64,000 bases of DNA from Moraxella osloensis (GTDB taxonomy: Bacteria; Pseudomonadota; Gammaproteobacteria; Pseudomonadales; Moraxellaceae), in assembly GCF_001553955.1 (NCBI RefSeq), contig NZ_CP014234.1, forward strand, positions 1,922,001-1,986,000, written 5' to 3'. Position 1 is the stretch's first letter. Each line of letters begins with the position of its first letter. This document shows, one piece after another, positions 44,088 to 56,205 of the stretch. A program made the position numbers and the translations under genes. A model generated the notes under the pieces. That model had not been told where the DNA came from. It did not search any database and worked only from the letters and a program-made list of their open reading frames with translations.

Positions 44088-45083
44088 TCAATCGCCCAAT
44101 CCCAAGACAGTCATCACCCCATCGAGTCCTGCGACCGTTACCGCATAATTCGCTTGGTCGCGCACAATCGGTTTGGCACGATAGGCTATACCGATATCAG
44201 CTAGCCCTAGCATTGGCAAGTCATTAGCGCCATCGCCGACAGCGACAGTCTCTGACAGCTTAATGCCTAGACGCTGTGCCACGGCTTGCAAAATTTCGGC
44301 TTTACGCTTGCCATCTACAATCGCTGAGGTGATTTCACCTGTCACTAGATTATCGACGATATCTAGGTCATTGGCATAACTTTCATCCATCCCTAAGCTG
44401 TTTTTCACGTATTCGGCAAAATAGTTAAAGCCGCCTGAGACCAATACCACATAGTAACCATGATTTTTCAATGCGCTAATCAAGCGTTTTGCCCCTGGGC
44501 TAAAGGTAATGTGATTGGCAATAATGTCTTCGAGCACCTCACTTGATAACCCTTTAAGCAAAGTCACACGGCGAGTAAAGCTTTCGGCAAAATCAATTTC
44601 CCCACGCATGGCAGATTCGGTGATCGTATCGACTTGCTCACCAATCCCGGCTTTTTTTGCCAATTCCACAATCACTTCTTGCTCAATCAACGTCGAATCC
44701 ATATCAAACAACGCCAGTTTATGCGGGCGTACCAATGTCGCAAGGGGCATGACATTGATATCTACGTGATAGAGGTTGTTGGTGGCGATTTGTTTGATCC
44801 GTTGCGGTAAGTCGTTGATATCGCTATCTGATTCCAGCGTCACAATCCAGCGAATCGTCGTCACAGGGCTGGTTTGCTCAGCTTGGGCGAGCGTGTCATT
44901 GGCTTGCCAATCAAGCTCATTGACTAGGGTGTCTTGATGTAAGAGGCGAATGGCAGGGTGAAGGCTTGCAAGGGTTTCGCTGACTTGGCTCAATAGCCCC
45001 AATTCAAACTTGGCAGCGCTTAGGGTAATCGCGTAACTATGGGGGAAATGCTGATTAAGTTGATACAAAAAATTCGTCGTCAT
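44088..45083 (-). CDS. serB: Phosphoserine phosphatase
   Basis: A 331-residue HAD phosphatase that makes L-serine from phosphoserine. The N-terminal 110 residues form a regulatory-type domain; the HAD core has LFDMDSTLIEQE (nucleophile Asp and acid Asp), VLVSGGFNYFAEY, DGKRKAEIL and VGDGANDLPML. The start is preceded by aagggg. It is divergent from an Smp-like gene, the arrangement found in E. coli (serB/ytjB). Confidence 0.96.
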   Translation of the reverse strand: MTTNFLYQLNQHFPHSYAITLSAAKFELGLLSQVSETLASLHPAIRLLHQDTLVNELDWQANDTLAQAEQTSPVTTIRWIVTLESDSDINDLPQRIKQIATNNLYHVDINVMPLATLVRPHKLALFDMDSTLIEQEVIVELAKKAGIGEQVDTITESAMRGEIDFAESFTRRVTLLKGLSSEVLEDIIANHITFSPGAKRLISALKNHGYYVVLVSGGFNYFAEYVKNSLGMDESYANDLDIVDNLVTGEITSAIVDGKRKAEILQAVAQRLGIKLSETVAVGDGANDLPMLGLADIGIAYRAKPIVRDQANYAVTVAGLDGVMTVLGLGD

Positions 45084-45164
45084 GGTAGTTTACCCCTTGT
45101 ATGCCAAAAAAATAAACATGATAATGTAGCATTTAATCGCTCCTAAAGAAAGTTTAATCTACCC

Positions 45165-46547
45165 ATGAATCATCTAGCCCCCCGTCAAGGCAAATTCGCT
45201 ATTGTGCTACTTATTAGTTTTTGTTTACATTTTTTGATGCTGACTTTTAGTAGTGAAAAATCCCAATACGAGCAGCGTACCCAAAAGGGTGAAAAAATTG
45301 TTGAACAGTTAGCCAAAGAAGCCATGGTGGGCATCACCAGCCAAGATAGAATTAGCCTGAGCGTCTTGGCAAACCGCTACCAAGTTGATCAGGAAGTCGC
45401 CAAGCTTGTCATCAGCGACCAAAATAATCAGCCGTTGGTGCAAACGGGACAAGCGCAAAACGACGTGGGGCAGGTGATTGACAAGCCCATTATCCAAAAT
45501 AACCAAGTCCTCGGTCGCGCCACCATCACCATGAAAGCGGTCTCCAAAGGTGAGATTGTCAGTAGTCAATGGTTGTTTGTATTAGGGTCAGCAATTTTGC
45601 ATGGGTTTTTATGGTTGATTTATGGCTATATGGCGCGTCCAACGCAGGAACAGCTTGCGCAATTGGGTGAAAAAGTCCAGCAGCATATCGCGCTTGCGCG
45701 TGGTAGCCTAGCACCTAGCAACAGGGTATTGACAGCCGATGGTGAATTACAGTTAGATGAAGACACCTTGTACAATAAAGCAGAAGATAGCAGCGCCACC
45801 GCGCAACCTGCCGCCACTGGCAAAACCATCAATGATTTTTTAAATCGAGAAAAATCAAAATCCGCTAAAGACGACCCCCAAACCCAGCCTACAGCCACTG
45901 ATGCGACTGACAATCTGGCTCAAGAAAATACAGTAGACAGCCAAAAACAGCCTGAAATTGAATTACAAATTCATTTTTATGACCAGTATCATCTGCTAAA
46001 ACGGGTGGCACCTGAAGTTGCAAAACCGTACTTTCAATTATGTAATCAGCTATTGATGCGCGCATCAAACAGTTTGTTTAATTCCTCAAACAATGTGTTA
46101 AATCGCTATATCAAAGACGTGTATATCAAAGACAACTCGCATTTTAATGCCAATGGCGCAGTCATTCATCTAGCAGGTAAAGCCGAGCAATTGCCACTGG
46201 CAGCGGTGCTGTTGTCAAAATTGTTGATTATCCTCAACCAAGTGGTATACGAAAAACACCGTGAGCTATCGCGTTTTGCCTTGCCATTAACCATCGGTAC
46301 CAGTATCAGTCATCAATTCGATGACGTACAAAAACTGATGGCAAACCACGCCAAAGAAGATGGTTTATTGCTCCTGTATCCGCTGGATTTACTTAAAACG
46401 TTAGATGGTAAAGTGCAGTTTAAAAACCTGCAACATCCGACCACTATCACAGAGCGTGAGATGGTTTGGTACAACGGTTTATCAGAATCCTTGATGACCG
46501 AACTCATTGCCAAACGCGATGATATTTTGACCGCCACAGAAAAATAA
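45165..46547 (+). CDS. Smp/AhpA (YtjB)-family membrane protein with long C-terminal extension
   Basis: A 460-residue protein. Residues 1-155 fit the SMP family: a first membrane helix (ALVLLISFCLHF-like IVLLISFCLHFLML, about 13-28), a periplasmic part with LVISDQNNQPLVQTGQ, and a second helix (WLFVLGSAILHGFLWLIYGY, about 136-155). E. coli Smp has 214 residues; here about 300 extra cytoplasmic residues follow, with a Thr/Gln-rich linker and a helical part not recognised. Divergence from serB supports the family call. Function of the family is unclear. Confidence 0.65.
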   Translation: MNHLAPRQGKFAIVLLISFCLHFLMLTFSSEKSQYEQRTQKGEKIVEQLAKEAMVGITSQDRISLSVLANRYQVDQEVAKLVISDQNNQPLVQTGQAQNDVGQVIDKPIIQNNQVLGRATITMKAVSKGEIVSSQWLFVLGSAILHGFLWLIYGYMARPTQEQLAQLGEKVQQHIALARGSLAPSNRVLTADGELQLDEDTLYNKAEDSSATAQPAATGKTINDFLNREKSKSAKDDPQTQPTATDATDNLAQENTVDSQKQPEIELQIHFYDQYHLLKRVAPEVAKPYFQLCNQLLMRASNSLFNSSNNVLNRYIKDVYIKDNSHFNANGAVIHLAGKAEQLPLAAVLLSKLLIILNQVVYEKHRELSRFALPLTIGTSISHQFDDVQKLMANHAKEDGLLLLYPLDLLKTLDGKVQFKNLQHPTTITEREMVWYNGLSESLMTELIAKRDDILTATEK

Positions 46548-46656
46548 ACGAATCATGGCTATTTTTTCTTTCGCCACTTGACTTGACCGACAAAACCCAT
46601 TATAAGGCTTTATGAAATTGCAAATTTATCGAATCGACCAGCGAAAGGAGCAATAA

Positions 46657-46893
46657 ATGGCTGATCCAGATATTGATGATAGCTTTGAAGATGACAATTT
46701 TGATGATGACGATGACGCGCGACTCGTGGATGACGACGCATCGGGTCGAAGTCGGGCAAGTAGTCTTGAAAAACGTCGTTTGATTGACAATTTATTGGAA
46801 GAAAAGCGTCTAGAGCGCTCACTCAAAGACAGCTTTGATGACGATCTTGATGACTTAGACGATGACGACGATTTTGATGATGATGAGTTGTAA
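46657..46893 (+). CDS. Small acidic protein, PA3496-like
   Basis: A 78-residue, Asp-rich protein. Its centre, SLEKRRLIDNLLEEKRLERSLKD, matches a small conserved family represented by Pseudomonas PA3496, in which a basic/helical EEKRL segment is set among acidic stretches. A strong ribosome binding site (aaaggag) lies 7 bp upstream. It is followed by its own terminator and then a YecA-like gene. Function is unknown; the surrounding DNA supports a real gene. Confidence 0.75.
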   Translation: MADPDIDDSFEDDNFDDDDDARLVDDDASGRSRASSLEKRRLIDNLLEEKRLERSLKDSFDDDLDDLDDDDDFDDDEL

Positions 46894-46901
46894 GTCAAGC
46901 A

Positions 46902-46937
46902 AAAGGTTAATACAGTCGGTATTAACCTTTCTTTTTT
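46902..46937 (+). terminator. Terminator after the acidic protein gene
   Basis: aaaggttaatac (46902-46913) pairs exactly with gtattaaccttt (46919-46930), 5-nt loop, followed by cttttttc. Confidence 0.9.
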
Positions 46938-46974
46938 CAATCCGCTTTTTTGATAGAATACTAGGATAACTACC

Positions 46975-47514
46975 ATGGATTTTGATGATTTAATCGATTT
47001 TTTAGACAGTGATGACAACGAATTTGGGCTATCGAGTATCGCCACACACGGCTTTTTAACTGCCTCTATTGTCGGCAAACCTTTAGACAATTGGCAAACC
47101 TATCTTTTTGAAGGGCATGAAAAACAAGTCAAGCCAGAGGTGTTATCAGCCATTGAACAGTGGCGTGATGAGCTGCAAGCCATGCTGCAAGATGAGCGTG
47201 AAATTGAGCTGCCTTTTGATGTCGACGAAACTGACTATCTCGATATTGAAAACTCAGAAATCAGCGAATGGTCAGTGGGCTTTGTTGATGCCATGTATGC
47301 CAGCGATGACGAAGAAGATGATTGGTTTGATGATGACGACAGCGAAGAAGATGTGGCAATGCTGACGTTACCGATGATTTTGTTTAGTGGCATTGATGAA
47401 GACCAACCGGATATGCAAGAGCTACTCAAAGACCCAGAAACCATGAGCCAAATGGCACAAGCCATAGAAAAAAACATCGTTGAGCTGTTCTTACTCTTTC
47501 ATACCAATGATTAA
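46975..47514 (+). CDS. YecA/UPF0149-family protein
   Basis: A 179-residue, mostly helical acidic protein. Family features are ATHGFLTASIVGKPLDNWQ near the N-terminus and SEISEWSVGFVDAMYA in the middle, as in UPF0149 (YgfB/YecA) proteins. There is a highly acidic insert (ASDDEEDDWFDDDDSEED, residues about 105-122). The C-terminal SEC-C metal-binding motif of YecA is absent, so it is of the YgfB-like short kind. Function is not established. Confidence 0.8.
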   Translation: MDFDDLIDFLDSDDNEFGLSSIATHGFLTASIVGKPLDNWQTYLFEGHEKQVKPEVLSAIEQWRDELQAMLQDEREIELPFDVDETDYLDIENSEISEWSVGFVDAMYASDDEEDDWFDDDDSEEDVAMLTLPMILFSGIDEDQPDMQELLKDPETMSQMAQAIEKNIVELFLLFHTND

Positions 47515-47524
47515 TGGTAGTCAC

Positions 47525-47562
47525 AAAAAAGGGCAATCGCATCGATTGCCCTTTTTTTATTT
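47525..47562. terminator. Bidirectional terminator between YecA-like gene and argG
   Basis: aaaagggcaatcg pairs with cgattgccctttt around a short loop, with A- and T-runs on either side. It serves both convergent genes. Confidence 0.9.
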
Positions 47563-47568
47563 ACCGCA

Positions 47569-48972
<1,404 letters not shown>

Positions 48973-49051
48973 TCAACCTATCGAATTATTGTAACATTTT
49001 TGTCAACGTGTTTTTCGCCATTTTTTGACAATTACCCATAATTTGTCACAA

Positions 49052-49080
49052 TAAAAAAGCCAATCATTTGATTGGCTTTA
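49052..49080 (-). terminator. greA terminator
   Basis: Read on the minus strand, aaagccaatc pairs with gattggctttt and is followed by a T-run (a-run at 49053-49058). It lies 16 bp past the greA stop. Confidence 0.88.
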
Positions 49081-49095
49081 TCGGCTAAATAGCGG

Positions 49096-49572
49096 TTATT
49101 GGTACAAGACTTCTACGATTTCGTATTCGACTTCACCGCTTGGGGTTTGGATTTTGGCTTCATCGCCTTCTGATTTGCCAATCAGACCGCGCGCGATGGG
49201 TGAGTTGATGGAGATTTTATTGGCTTTAAAATCCGCTTCGTCATCACCCACAATTTTATAGCGTTTTTGCTCTTCGGTATCGAGATTTTCAATCACTACC
49301 GTGACGCCAAACACCACGCGACCTTCTTGCGGTAGTTTGAGTGGATCAATGACTTCAGCGCCGCCCAATTTGGCTTCAATATCGCGAATACGGGCTTCAC
49401 AAAATCCTTGCTGCTCACGGGCAGCATGGTACTCGGCATTTTCTTTTAAATCGCCATGTTCGCGCGCTTCGGCAATCGCTGCGGTAATACGTGGACGGTC
49501 AACGGTTTTGAGCTGTTTGAGCTCTTCTTCTAAAGCCGCGTGACCTTGAGGCGTCATTGGATAACGTTGCAT
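49096..49572 (-). CDS. greA: Transcription elongation factor GreA
   Basis: A 158-residue factor that stimulates transcript cleavage in backtracked RNA polymerase. The N-terminal coiled coil includes [22 protein letters not shown]-type [21 protein letters not shown] (with the Asp/Glu tip residues) and the C-terminal FKBP-like domain has the family end [19 protein letters not shown]. Normal length. It follows a PAP2 gene and precedes argG on the same strand but has its own terminator. In other gamma-proteobacteria carAB often lies just upstream of greA, as here. Confidence 0.98.
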   Translation of the reverse strand: MQRYPMTPQGHAALEEELKQLKTVDRPRITAAIAEAREHGDLKENAEYHAAREQQGFCEARIRDIEAKLGGAEVIDPLKLPQEGRVVFGVTVVIENLDTEEQKRYKIVGDDEADFKANKISINSPIARGLIGKSEGDEAKIQTPSGEVEYEIVEVLYQ

Positions 49573-49833
49573 AGGGGATTCCTTTTGTCACAAATAGGGA
49601 TTCAAACGGCAAGATTGCCAAAGTAACAAGTCACAAAAAATGGTCATCAACGCTCGTGATTAACCACTATCTATTTTGTATAGATGAAAAAAACCATGCT
49701 AGACAGGGCTACTGCCTAACAAGGTTCTAGTAAAAAATTTGCTGTGCTGTGTTAATCACCACAATAACGGTATTTTACTTGATAACGGCTTGTGATGCAA
49801 AACATTCACTCAATTGACTGCATGAGCCTGACA

Positions 49834-50385
49834 TTACCAAGCTGAGCTGATGGTAACACCCACGGCTTTATTTTCATACCAAGGTAAAATAGTCGCATTG
49901 TCAAACGGTTGCGTCATCACCAAACCACTGACGACACCCAGCGCACAGCCAGCAACCACATCACGGGTATGGTGTTTGTCGGCATCCACACGTGACCAGC
50001 CCACATAGGCGGCAGGAATCATTGCCATCGAGCCATAGCGCCAGCCATAGCGTTGACCGATGAAAGTCGCGCCCGCGCAAGAATCACTAGCATGCCCTGA
50101 CGGAAATGAGTAATCTTCGCCATTGGGACGTTCGCCCCACGCGGTGTCATTGGTGGCGTATTTGAGCGCATAGGTAGCTGCCAAATTGGTCGCCATGGTT
50201 TTGCCTAATTGATAGACGCCTTCTTGGTCATGTTTGGCAAGTGCCATGCCTAAGCCTGCTACTGGGATAGCAATATGCAATATATCGCCCGCTTTTTCGC
50301 TATCGCTTTTGGCATATACCGTTGTCGTTGGCGCTAATACAGCAGCGAGCAGTATGATGTTAAAGGTCTTAGAAGGTTGTCTCAT
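49834..50385 (-). CDS. PAP2-family phosphatase, exported
   Basis: A 183-residue acid phosphatase-like protein with a signal peptide (FNIILLAAVLAPTTTVYA). The three PAP2 motifs are present: K...ERP (KYATNDTAWGERP), PSGH (YSFPSGHASDS) and SRxxxxxHxxxD (SRVDADKHHTRDVVAG). Such proteins dephosphorylate lipid carriers such as undecaprenyl pyrophosphate or phosphatidyl phosphates. Hydrophobic segments suggest membrane association. ATG 50385 puts the signal peptide at the N-terminus; a start at 50418 adds 11 hydrophilic residues. It lies between carB and greA. Confidence 0.88.
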   Translation of the reverse strand: MRQPSKTFNIILLAAVLAPTTTVYAKSDSEKAGDILHIAIPVAGLGMALAKHDQEGVYQLGKTMATNLAATYALKYATNDTAWGERPNGEDYSFPSGHASDSCAGATFIGQRYGWRYGSMAMIPAAYVGWSRVDADKHHTRDVVAGCALGVVSGLVMTQPFDNATILPWYENKAVGVTISSAW

Positions 50386-50490
50386 GGCATTCACACCCTG
50401 ATTGTAGTTAGTGGTCAAAACATTGATAAACGTGGCTATACTTAGGGCAAACCCAGTCTACGCCCTAAACCTTAGGATTATCTTAGCCCA

Positions 50491-50526
50491 TAAAAAAATA
50501 CTGACAGCGCTGGCTATCAGTATTTT
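50491..50526 (-). terminator. carB terminator
   Basis: aatactga (50497-50504) pairs with tcagtatt (50517-50524); on the minus strand a T-run follows (a-run at 50492-50498). It lies 14 bp past the carB stop. Confidence 0.85.
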
Positions 50527-50539
50527 AGACTAGCGGTGG

Positions 50540-53500
50540 TTATCCCTGTGTATGTAGCGCTTGGAGCTTATACACATCAAATGGCAGTTGCACTTTATAC
50601 GCTTGGGTAACTGCCGCCGCGGCATTTAAGGTGGTCACATTAAATACTTTATGCTGTAAGGCTGAGCGGCGAATCGAGAATGAGTCTTCATGCGCTTGTT
50701 TGCCTTCAGTGGTATTGACCACAATCGCAATCTCACCGTTTTTGATGGCATCGACGATATGTGGGCGACCTTCATTGACTTTATTGATGCGCTCACAGGC
50801 GATACCTGCTTCGGTCAAGATTTTTTGTGTACCTGAGGTTGCCACAAGTTTAAAGCCATAGTCGGCAAATTGTTTTGCCACTGGTACCAAATTGGCTTTG
50901 TCGCTTTCACGCACCGATAAGAACACTTTTTTAACTTCATTCTCCACTGGCAAACCGGGCAATCTATCATTACTGCCAATGATGGCTTTGTAGTAAGCCT
51001 CACCAAAGGTCTGACCCACGCCCATGACTTCACCCGTTGATTTCATTTCAGGACTTAAAATGGGGTCAACGCCTGGGAATTTGGCAAAAGGGAAAACCGC
51101 TTCTTTGACCGCAAAAAAGGTTGGAATCACCTCAGTGGTAAAGTTTTGTTCCACCAAGCTTTTGCCAGCCATACAACGCGCAGCGACTTGTGCAAGTGAA
51201 GTGCCGATGCATTTTGATACGAAAGGCACCGTACGTGAGGCACGCGGATTGACTTCAAGGATATAAACCACACCATCTTTGACCGCGTATTGCACGTTCA
51301 TCAAGCCCACCACACCCAGCTCTTTTGCCATCGCCACGGTTTGTTCGCGCATCACATCGCAAATCTCTTGGCTAAGTGAATACGGGGGGATTGAACAGGC
51401 TGAATCGCCTGAATGCACGCCCGCTTGTTCGATGTGCTGCATGATACCGCCAATCACCACATTGGTGCCGTCGGAGATACAATCCACGTCCACTTCAATC
51501 GCATCATCCAAGAAGCGGTCAAGTAACACAGGGGCTTCATTGGACGCTTGTACAGCTTCACGCAAATAACGACGCAGTTCGTTTTCGTTGTAGACGATTT
51601 CCATGGCGCGACCGCCCAACACGTAAGAGGGACGGACAACTAAGGGATAGCCCACTTGCGTCGCTTTGACGATACCGTCTTCGGTACTGGTCGCCAAGGC
51701 ATTGGGCGGCTGAGTAAAGCCCAATTGTTGAATCATGTGTTGGAAACGTTCACGGTCTTCTGCACGGTCAATCGCATCTGGGCTGGTACCAATGATATGC
51801 ACACCCGCAGCTTCCAGTGCGCGCGCTAATTTTAATGGCGTTTGTCCACCGTACTGTACAATCACGCCTTCAGGTTTTTCGATGCGCACGATTTCAAGCA
51901 CATCTTCTAAGGTAATAGGCTCAAAGTACAGACGGTCAGAGGTGTCATAGTCAGTTGAAACCGTTTCGGGGTTACAGTTGACCATGATGGTCTCATAACC
52001 ATCTTCACGCATTGCCAAGGCGGCATGCACACAGCAATAGTCAAATTCAATACCTTGACCAATGCGGTTGGGACCACCGCCGATGACCATGATTTTTTTG
52101 TTGTTGGTTGGATTGGCTTCACATTCGTCATCATAGCTTGAATACATGTAAGCGGTCGAAGTCGAAAACTCCGCGGCACAGGTATCCACGCGTTTGTACA
52201 CAGGATACACGCCCAAATCCCAACGTTTTTTACGCAGTTGTTTTTGTGAAATACCCAGAAGCGTTGCCAAGCGTAAATCTGATAACCCTTTACGTTTGAA
52301 TTGACGCAAGTTGTCGTGGGTCAAACCGCCAAAGCCAGTTTCTTTCACCAATTTTTCCGTTTTGACGATGTCTTCAATTTGCACTAAAAACCAAGGGTCA
52401 ATGCGAGTAAACTCAAATACTTCATCTACGCTCATGCCAAAACGGAAGGCATCAGCAATGTAGAAAATACGGTCAGGTGTGGGGGTTTTTAACTTAACTT
52501 TTAAGGTACTGCGAATGGTATCGTCGTCTTGATTGAAATCAAGATACTCATCAAAACCATTCACCCCAATCTCAAGACCGCGTAACGCTTTTTGCATCGA
52601 CTCTTGGAAGTTACGACCAATCGCCATCACTTCACCCACCGATTTCATTTGGGTAGATAAGGTGCTGTCAGCTTGGGGGAATTTTTCAAAGTTAAAGCGC
52701 GGTACTTTGGTCACCACATAGTCAATGGCAGGCTCAAAGCTAGCTGGAGTCAAGCCGCCTGTAATGTCATTGCTAAGTTCATCGAGGGTGTAACCGACCG
52801 CAAGTTTTGCTGCGATTTTGGCAATCGGGAACCCCGTGGCTTTAGATGCCAAGGCAGATGAACGGCTGACACGTGGGTTCATCTCGATGACCACCATACG
52901 ACCGGTTTTTGGGTCAATACCAAATTGTACGTTTGAACCACCGGTTTCCACGCCAATTTCACGCAGCACCGCCAATGATGCATTACGCATGATTTGGTAT
53001 TCTTTATCCGTCAAAGTCTGAGCAGGTGCCACAGTGATAGAGTCGCCAGTGTGGACACCCATAGGGTCAAAGTTTTCAATCGAACAGACGATGATGCAGT
53101 TGTCTTTTTTGTCACGGACAACTTCCATCTCGTACTCTTTCCAACCGATTAGGCTTTCGTCAATCAATAGTTGGTGAGTGGGCGATAAGTCAAAACCACG
53201 CTCACAAATCTCGACAAATTCGTCACGGTTGTAAGCGATACCACCACCCGAACCCCCCATGGTAAACGACGGGCGAATGATGCAGGGAAAGCCGACTTTG
53301 GCTTGAATGGCGAAGGCTTGTTCCATGGTTTCGGCCACTTCGGCGCGTGGGCACTCTAAGCCGATTTTTTTCATTGCTTTATCAAATAAATTGCGGTCTT
53401 CGGCTTTTTCGATGGCGTCTTTGGTCGCGCCAATTAGCTCACAGCCATATTTGGCGAGTACGCCATGCTTGTCCAAGTCTAACGCACAGTTGAGCGCGGT

Positions 53501-53779
53501 TTGTCCGCCCATGGTTGGCAAGATGGCATCGGGGCGTTCTTTGTCGATGATACGCTCTACTGTTTGCCAGGTGATAGGCTCGATATAGGTGGCATCTGCC
53601 ATGACGGGGTCAGTCATGATGGTGGCGGGATTTGAGTTAACCAGAATGACGCGGTAGCCTTCTTCACGTAAGGCTTTACAGGCTTGTGCGCCTGAATAGT
53701 CAAATTCACAGGCTTGTCCGATGACAATAGGACCTGCGCCAATGATAAGAATGGATTTGATGTCGGTACGTTTTGGCAT
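50540..53779 (-). CDS. carB: Carbamoyl-phosphate synthase, large subunit
   Basis: A 1079-residue synthetase making carbamoyl phosphate from ammonia delivered by CarA, bicarbonate and two ATP, for arginine and pyrimidine synthesis. The two homologous ATP-grasp halves are visible ([21 protein letters not shown] and [19 protein letters not shown], each followed by NPAT or NPET sites), joined by the oligomerisation part and ending in an MGS-type allosteric domain ([15 protein letters not shown]). Full length. A terminator-like hairpin and phzF separate it from carA. Confidence 0.98.
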   Translation of the reverse strand: MPKRTDIKSILIIGAGPIVIGQACEFDYSGAQACKALREEGYRVILVNSNPATIMTDPVMADATYIEPITWQTVERIIDKERPDAILPTMGGQTALNCALDLDKHGVLAKYGCELIGATKDAIEKAEDRNLFDKAMKKIGLECPRAEVAETMEQAFAIQAKVGFPCIIRPSFTMGGSGGGIAYNRDEFVEICERGFDLSPTHQLLIDESLIGWKEYEMEVVRDKKDNCIIVCSIENFDPMGVHTGDSITVAPAQTLTDKEYQIMRNASLAVLREIGVETGGSNVQFGIDPKTGRMVVIEMNPRVSRSSALASKATGFPIAKIAAKLAVGYTLDELSNDITGGLTPASFEPAIDYVVTKVPRFNFEKFPQADSTLSTQMKSVGEVMAIGRNFQESMQKALRGLEIGVNGFDEYLDFNQDDDTIRSTLKVKLKTPTPDRIFYIADAFRFGMSVDEVFEFTRIDPWFLVQIEDIVKTEKLVKETGFGGLTHDNLRQFKRKGLSDLRLATLLGISQKQLRKKRWDLGVYPVYKRVDTCAAEFSTSTAYMYSSYDDECEANPTNNKKIMVIGGGPNRIGQGIEFDYCCVHAALAMREDGYETIMVNCNPETVSTDYDTSDRLYFEPITLEDVLEIVRIEKPEGVIVQYGGQTPLKLARALEAAGVHIIGTSPDAIDRAEDRERFQHMIQQLGFTQPPNALATSTEDGIVKATQVGYPLVVRPSYVLGGRAMEIVYNENELRRYLREAVQASNEAPVLLDRFLDDAIEVDVDCISDGTNVVIGGIMQHIEQAGVHSGDSACSIPPYSLSQEICDVMREQTVAMAKELGVVGLMNVQYAVKDGVVYILEVNPRASRTVPFVSKCIGTSLAQVAARCMAGKSLVEQNFTTEVIPTFFAVKEAVFPFAKFPGVDPILSPEMKSTGEVMGVGQTFGEAYYKAIIGSNDRLPGLPVENEVKKVFLSVRESDKANLVPVAKQFADYGFKLVATSGTQKILTEAGIACERINKVNEGRPHIVDAIKNGEIAIVVNTTEGKQAHEDSFSIRRSALQHKVFNVTTLNAAAAVTQAYKVQLPFDVYKLQALHTQG

Positions 53780-53861
53780 TGCTTTACACCCTTTTTAACT
53801 GCATTACTTAAAATTTAAAATAAAAAACTGAGTACTAACTGATGTTTTAAAACCCTAATTT

Positions 53862-53892
53862 TAAAAAAAGCGCGATTAACGCACTTTTTATT
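53862..53892 (-). terminator. Terminator between phzF and carB
   Basis: On the minus strand aaaaagtgcg pairs with cgcgcttttt (one mismatch) around ttaat, followed by T residues. It overlaps the phzF stop and implies that carB has its own promoter in the next 110 bp. Confidence 0.65.
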
Positions 53893-54754
53893 ATAAATAA
53901 AATTCACCTTTGCCCACTTTGATGACATTGCCACCCACAAAAATGTTTTGCTCGTTATCGACATTGAGCGTCAAGCGGTTGGGTCTGCCCATGTCATCGC
54001 CTTGGTGAATGGCTTTGCTTATCGGATAGTGGTTTTGGTTAATAAAATACGCCCCCAAATTGGCACATGCCGAACCTGTGCCGCTATCTTCTACCAAGCT
54101 ATTATTTTGCTCAAAAAACATCCGCGAATGGATAGCCTCACCATCATCTAACCAATAATAAATAGATGGCTCTTCGGTGGTTTTAAAGGGATTATCAATG
54201 TTCAACTCACGAAGTTTTGCCATGTCAATTTGCACATTGGCTAGCGCTTGGCGATTGGTTAGTTCAACCAAGATTTGTTGTGTGCCGCTATTGATAAAAT
54301 AAGCATGACCTACAAAATCGTCCGTATTTATACCGCTTAACGCTGCCAAACTAGCCTTATCAGCATTAATTTGCTTAGCCTGATAACCCTGAATTTTGAT
54401 TTGTATACGGCTATTACTGGTAAAAATTTCTACTGCCTTGGCTTGTGTATTAACCACAAATTGACTGGGCAAGTCATTAAGACTTTTTAAAATAAATCCC
54501 GAGCCAAGCGTTGGATGTCCTGCCAGTGGCATTTCATAATTTGGGGTAAAAATACGTAAATTGGCGACGGCTTTTGTACCATGTAAATCAGTTGGCGCAA
54601 ATATAAACACCGTTTCACTCAAGTTAAACTGCTGAGCAATCGACTGCATTTGCTCATCATTTAGCCCATCGGCATGGGGAAATACGGCAAGCGGATTACC
54701 ACCAAAATGGGTTTCGGCAAAGACATTAACCAGGTGAAAAGGGTATTGTTGCAT
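53891..54754 (-). CDS. PhzF-family isomerase-like protein
   Basis: A 287-residue protein of the PhzF/DapF-like fold. It shows VNVFAETHFGGNPLAVF and FNLSETVFI with the catalytic Glu of the family, then MPLAGHPTLGSGF and EDSGTGSACANLGAY. PhzF proper isomerises a phenazine precursor; most members outside phenazine loci have unknown substrates and there is no phenazine operon here. It starts directly after the carA stop with no gap, so it is translated from the carA message, an unusual insertion between carA and carB. Confidence 0.88.
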   Translation of the reverse strand: MQQYPFHLVNVFAETHFGGNPLAVFPHADGLNDEQMQSIAQQFNLSETVFIFAPTDLHGTKAVANLRIFTPNYEMPLAGHPTLGSGFILKSLNDLPSQFVVNTQAKAVEIFTSNSRIQIKIQGYQAKQINADKASLAALSGINTDDFVGHAYFINSGTQQILVELTNRQALANVQIDMAKLRELNIDNPFKTTEEPSIYYWLDDGEAIHSRMFFEQNNSLVEDSGTGSACANLGAYFINQNHYPISKAIHQGDDMGRPNRLTLNVDNEQNIFVGGNVIKVGKGEFYL

Positions 54755-55948
54755 TTACGCTTTCGCCTGTGCCATCATAGCTGCGAATTTATCAAATAGT
54801 GGCGCACAGTCATGGGGTCCTGGGCTTGCCTCTGGATGTCCTTGGAAACTAAACGCAGGCTTATCGGTCAGCTCAATGCCTTGATTTGAGCCATCAAACA
54901 ATGAGCGATGCGTCACTTTCACATTGCTTGGCAGGGTGGCTTCATCCACCGCAAAACCGTGGTTTTGTGAAGTAATCATCACCGTACCTGCTTCAATATC
55001 TTGCACAGGGTGGTTGGCACCATGATGACCAAATTTCATCTTCAAGGTTTGCGCGCCGCTAGCGAGTGCCAATAGCTGATGACCTAGACAAATACCAAAC
55101 AGCGGAATATCGGTTTGCGTAATGATGTGTTTAATCGCATCAATGGCGTAAGTACAAGGTTCAGGGTCACCAGGACCATTGGATAAGAAAATACCATCTG
55201 GGTTGTGTTTGAGTACCTCGCTGATAGGCGTTTGGGCTGGCACAACGGTGACATGACAGCCGCGGTCAACGAGCATGCGCAAGATGTTGGTTTTGATACC
55301 AAAGTCATACGCCACGATGTTAAATTTTTGCTCGATGTCAGTGCCCAATTCTTTAAAGCGACCACAAGTTGGGCTCACTTCTGGACTTACTAATTGCCAT
55401 GAGCCTTGCGTCCACGTAAAACCTGCTTGGTCACAGCAGACTTTCGCCAAATCCATGCCTTTGATACCGGCAAAGCTTTTGGCAAGTTCGATTGCTTTGG
55501 CTTCATCGAGCTGACCGTCGCTATCGGCGGTCATGATACAACCGTTTTGTGCGCCTTTTTCACGTAGTAGGCGAGTAAGTTTTCGGGTGTCGATATCAGC
55601 GATGGCGACGGTGTTATGGTTAATCAGATACTCGCTTAGTGATTGGCTTGAGCGAAAGTTACTGGTTACCATGGTCAAATCACGGATAATCAGTCCATTT
55701 GCCCACACTTTATGAATGCGACCTGACTCTGTGTCTTCATCGTTGGTGCCAGTGTTACCGATATGCGGGTAAGTTAAGGTGACGATTTGCTGGGCGTAGC
55801 TTGGGTCGGTTAAGATTTCTTGGTAACCTGTCATCGCGGTATTAAACACGACTTCACCAACGGTGTGTCCGCTAGCACCGATACTGCGACCATAAAAAAC
55901 CGTACCATCTGCCAATGCCAAAATTGCTTTTGCGTAATTCGTGTTCAC
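54755..55948 (-). CDS. carA: Carbamoyl-phosphate synthase, small subunit
   Basis: A 397-residue glutaminase subunit that feeds ammonia to CarB. The N-terminal half has [15 protein letters not shown] and [21 protein letters not shown]; the class I amidotransferase domain has [13 protein letters not shown] (nucleophile Cys) and [14 protein letters not shown] (catalytic His/Glu). Slightly longer than E. coli CarA (382). The 257-nt region upstream (55949-56205) has no gene and should hold the promoter. Confidence 0.97.
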   Translation of the reverse strand: MNTNYAKAILALADGTVFYGRSIGASGHTVGEVVFNTAMTGYQEILTDPSYAQQIVTLTYPHIGNTGTNDEDTESGRIHKVWANGLIIRDLTMVTSNFRSSQSLSEYLINHNTVAIADIDTRKLTRLLREKGAQNGCIMTADSDGQLDEAKAIELAKSFAGIKGMDLAKVCCDQAGFTWTQGSWQLVSPEVSPTCGRFKELGTDIEQKFNIVAYDFGIKTNILRMLVDRGCHVTVVPAQTPISEVLKHNPDGIFLSNGPGDPEPCTYAIDAIKHIITQTDIPLFGICLGHQLLALASGAQTLKMKFGHHGANHPVQDIEAGTVMITSQNHGFAVDEATLPSNVKVTHRSLFDGSNQGIELTDKPAFSFQGHPEASPGPHDCAPLFDKFAAMMAQAKA

Positions 55949-56205
55949 CTAGTGCCTCCGCTCGTATCCTGTGTTCTACCCATGTGTGCGACGGTAAATT
56001 ATGCCTAGTCAATGCACATACCGTAAAAAGTATCGCCCACAAAAAAGCGAGAAGACATTGATTTTAAAGAAAATAGCTAACTGGTTTTAATGTATTACCA
56101 GTCTGTGCCATTAACTTTATCATGCCAACTCGCTAAGGTTTGATTTTGCCTATTTTAACAGAACATCACAAAAAAAGGTAGCCAAAATTTTTGTCGAAAT
56201 ACAGT

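Noticed and set aside
46626-47090. A Ser/Lys-rich frame on the minus strand opposite the acidic protein gene
   Set aside because: It is the antisense of Asp-rich codons. The plus-strand gene has a strong ribosome binding site, a recognised core motif and a terminator.
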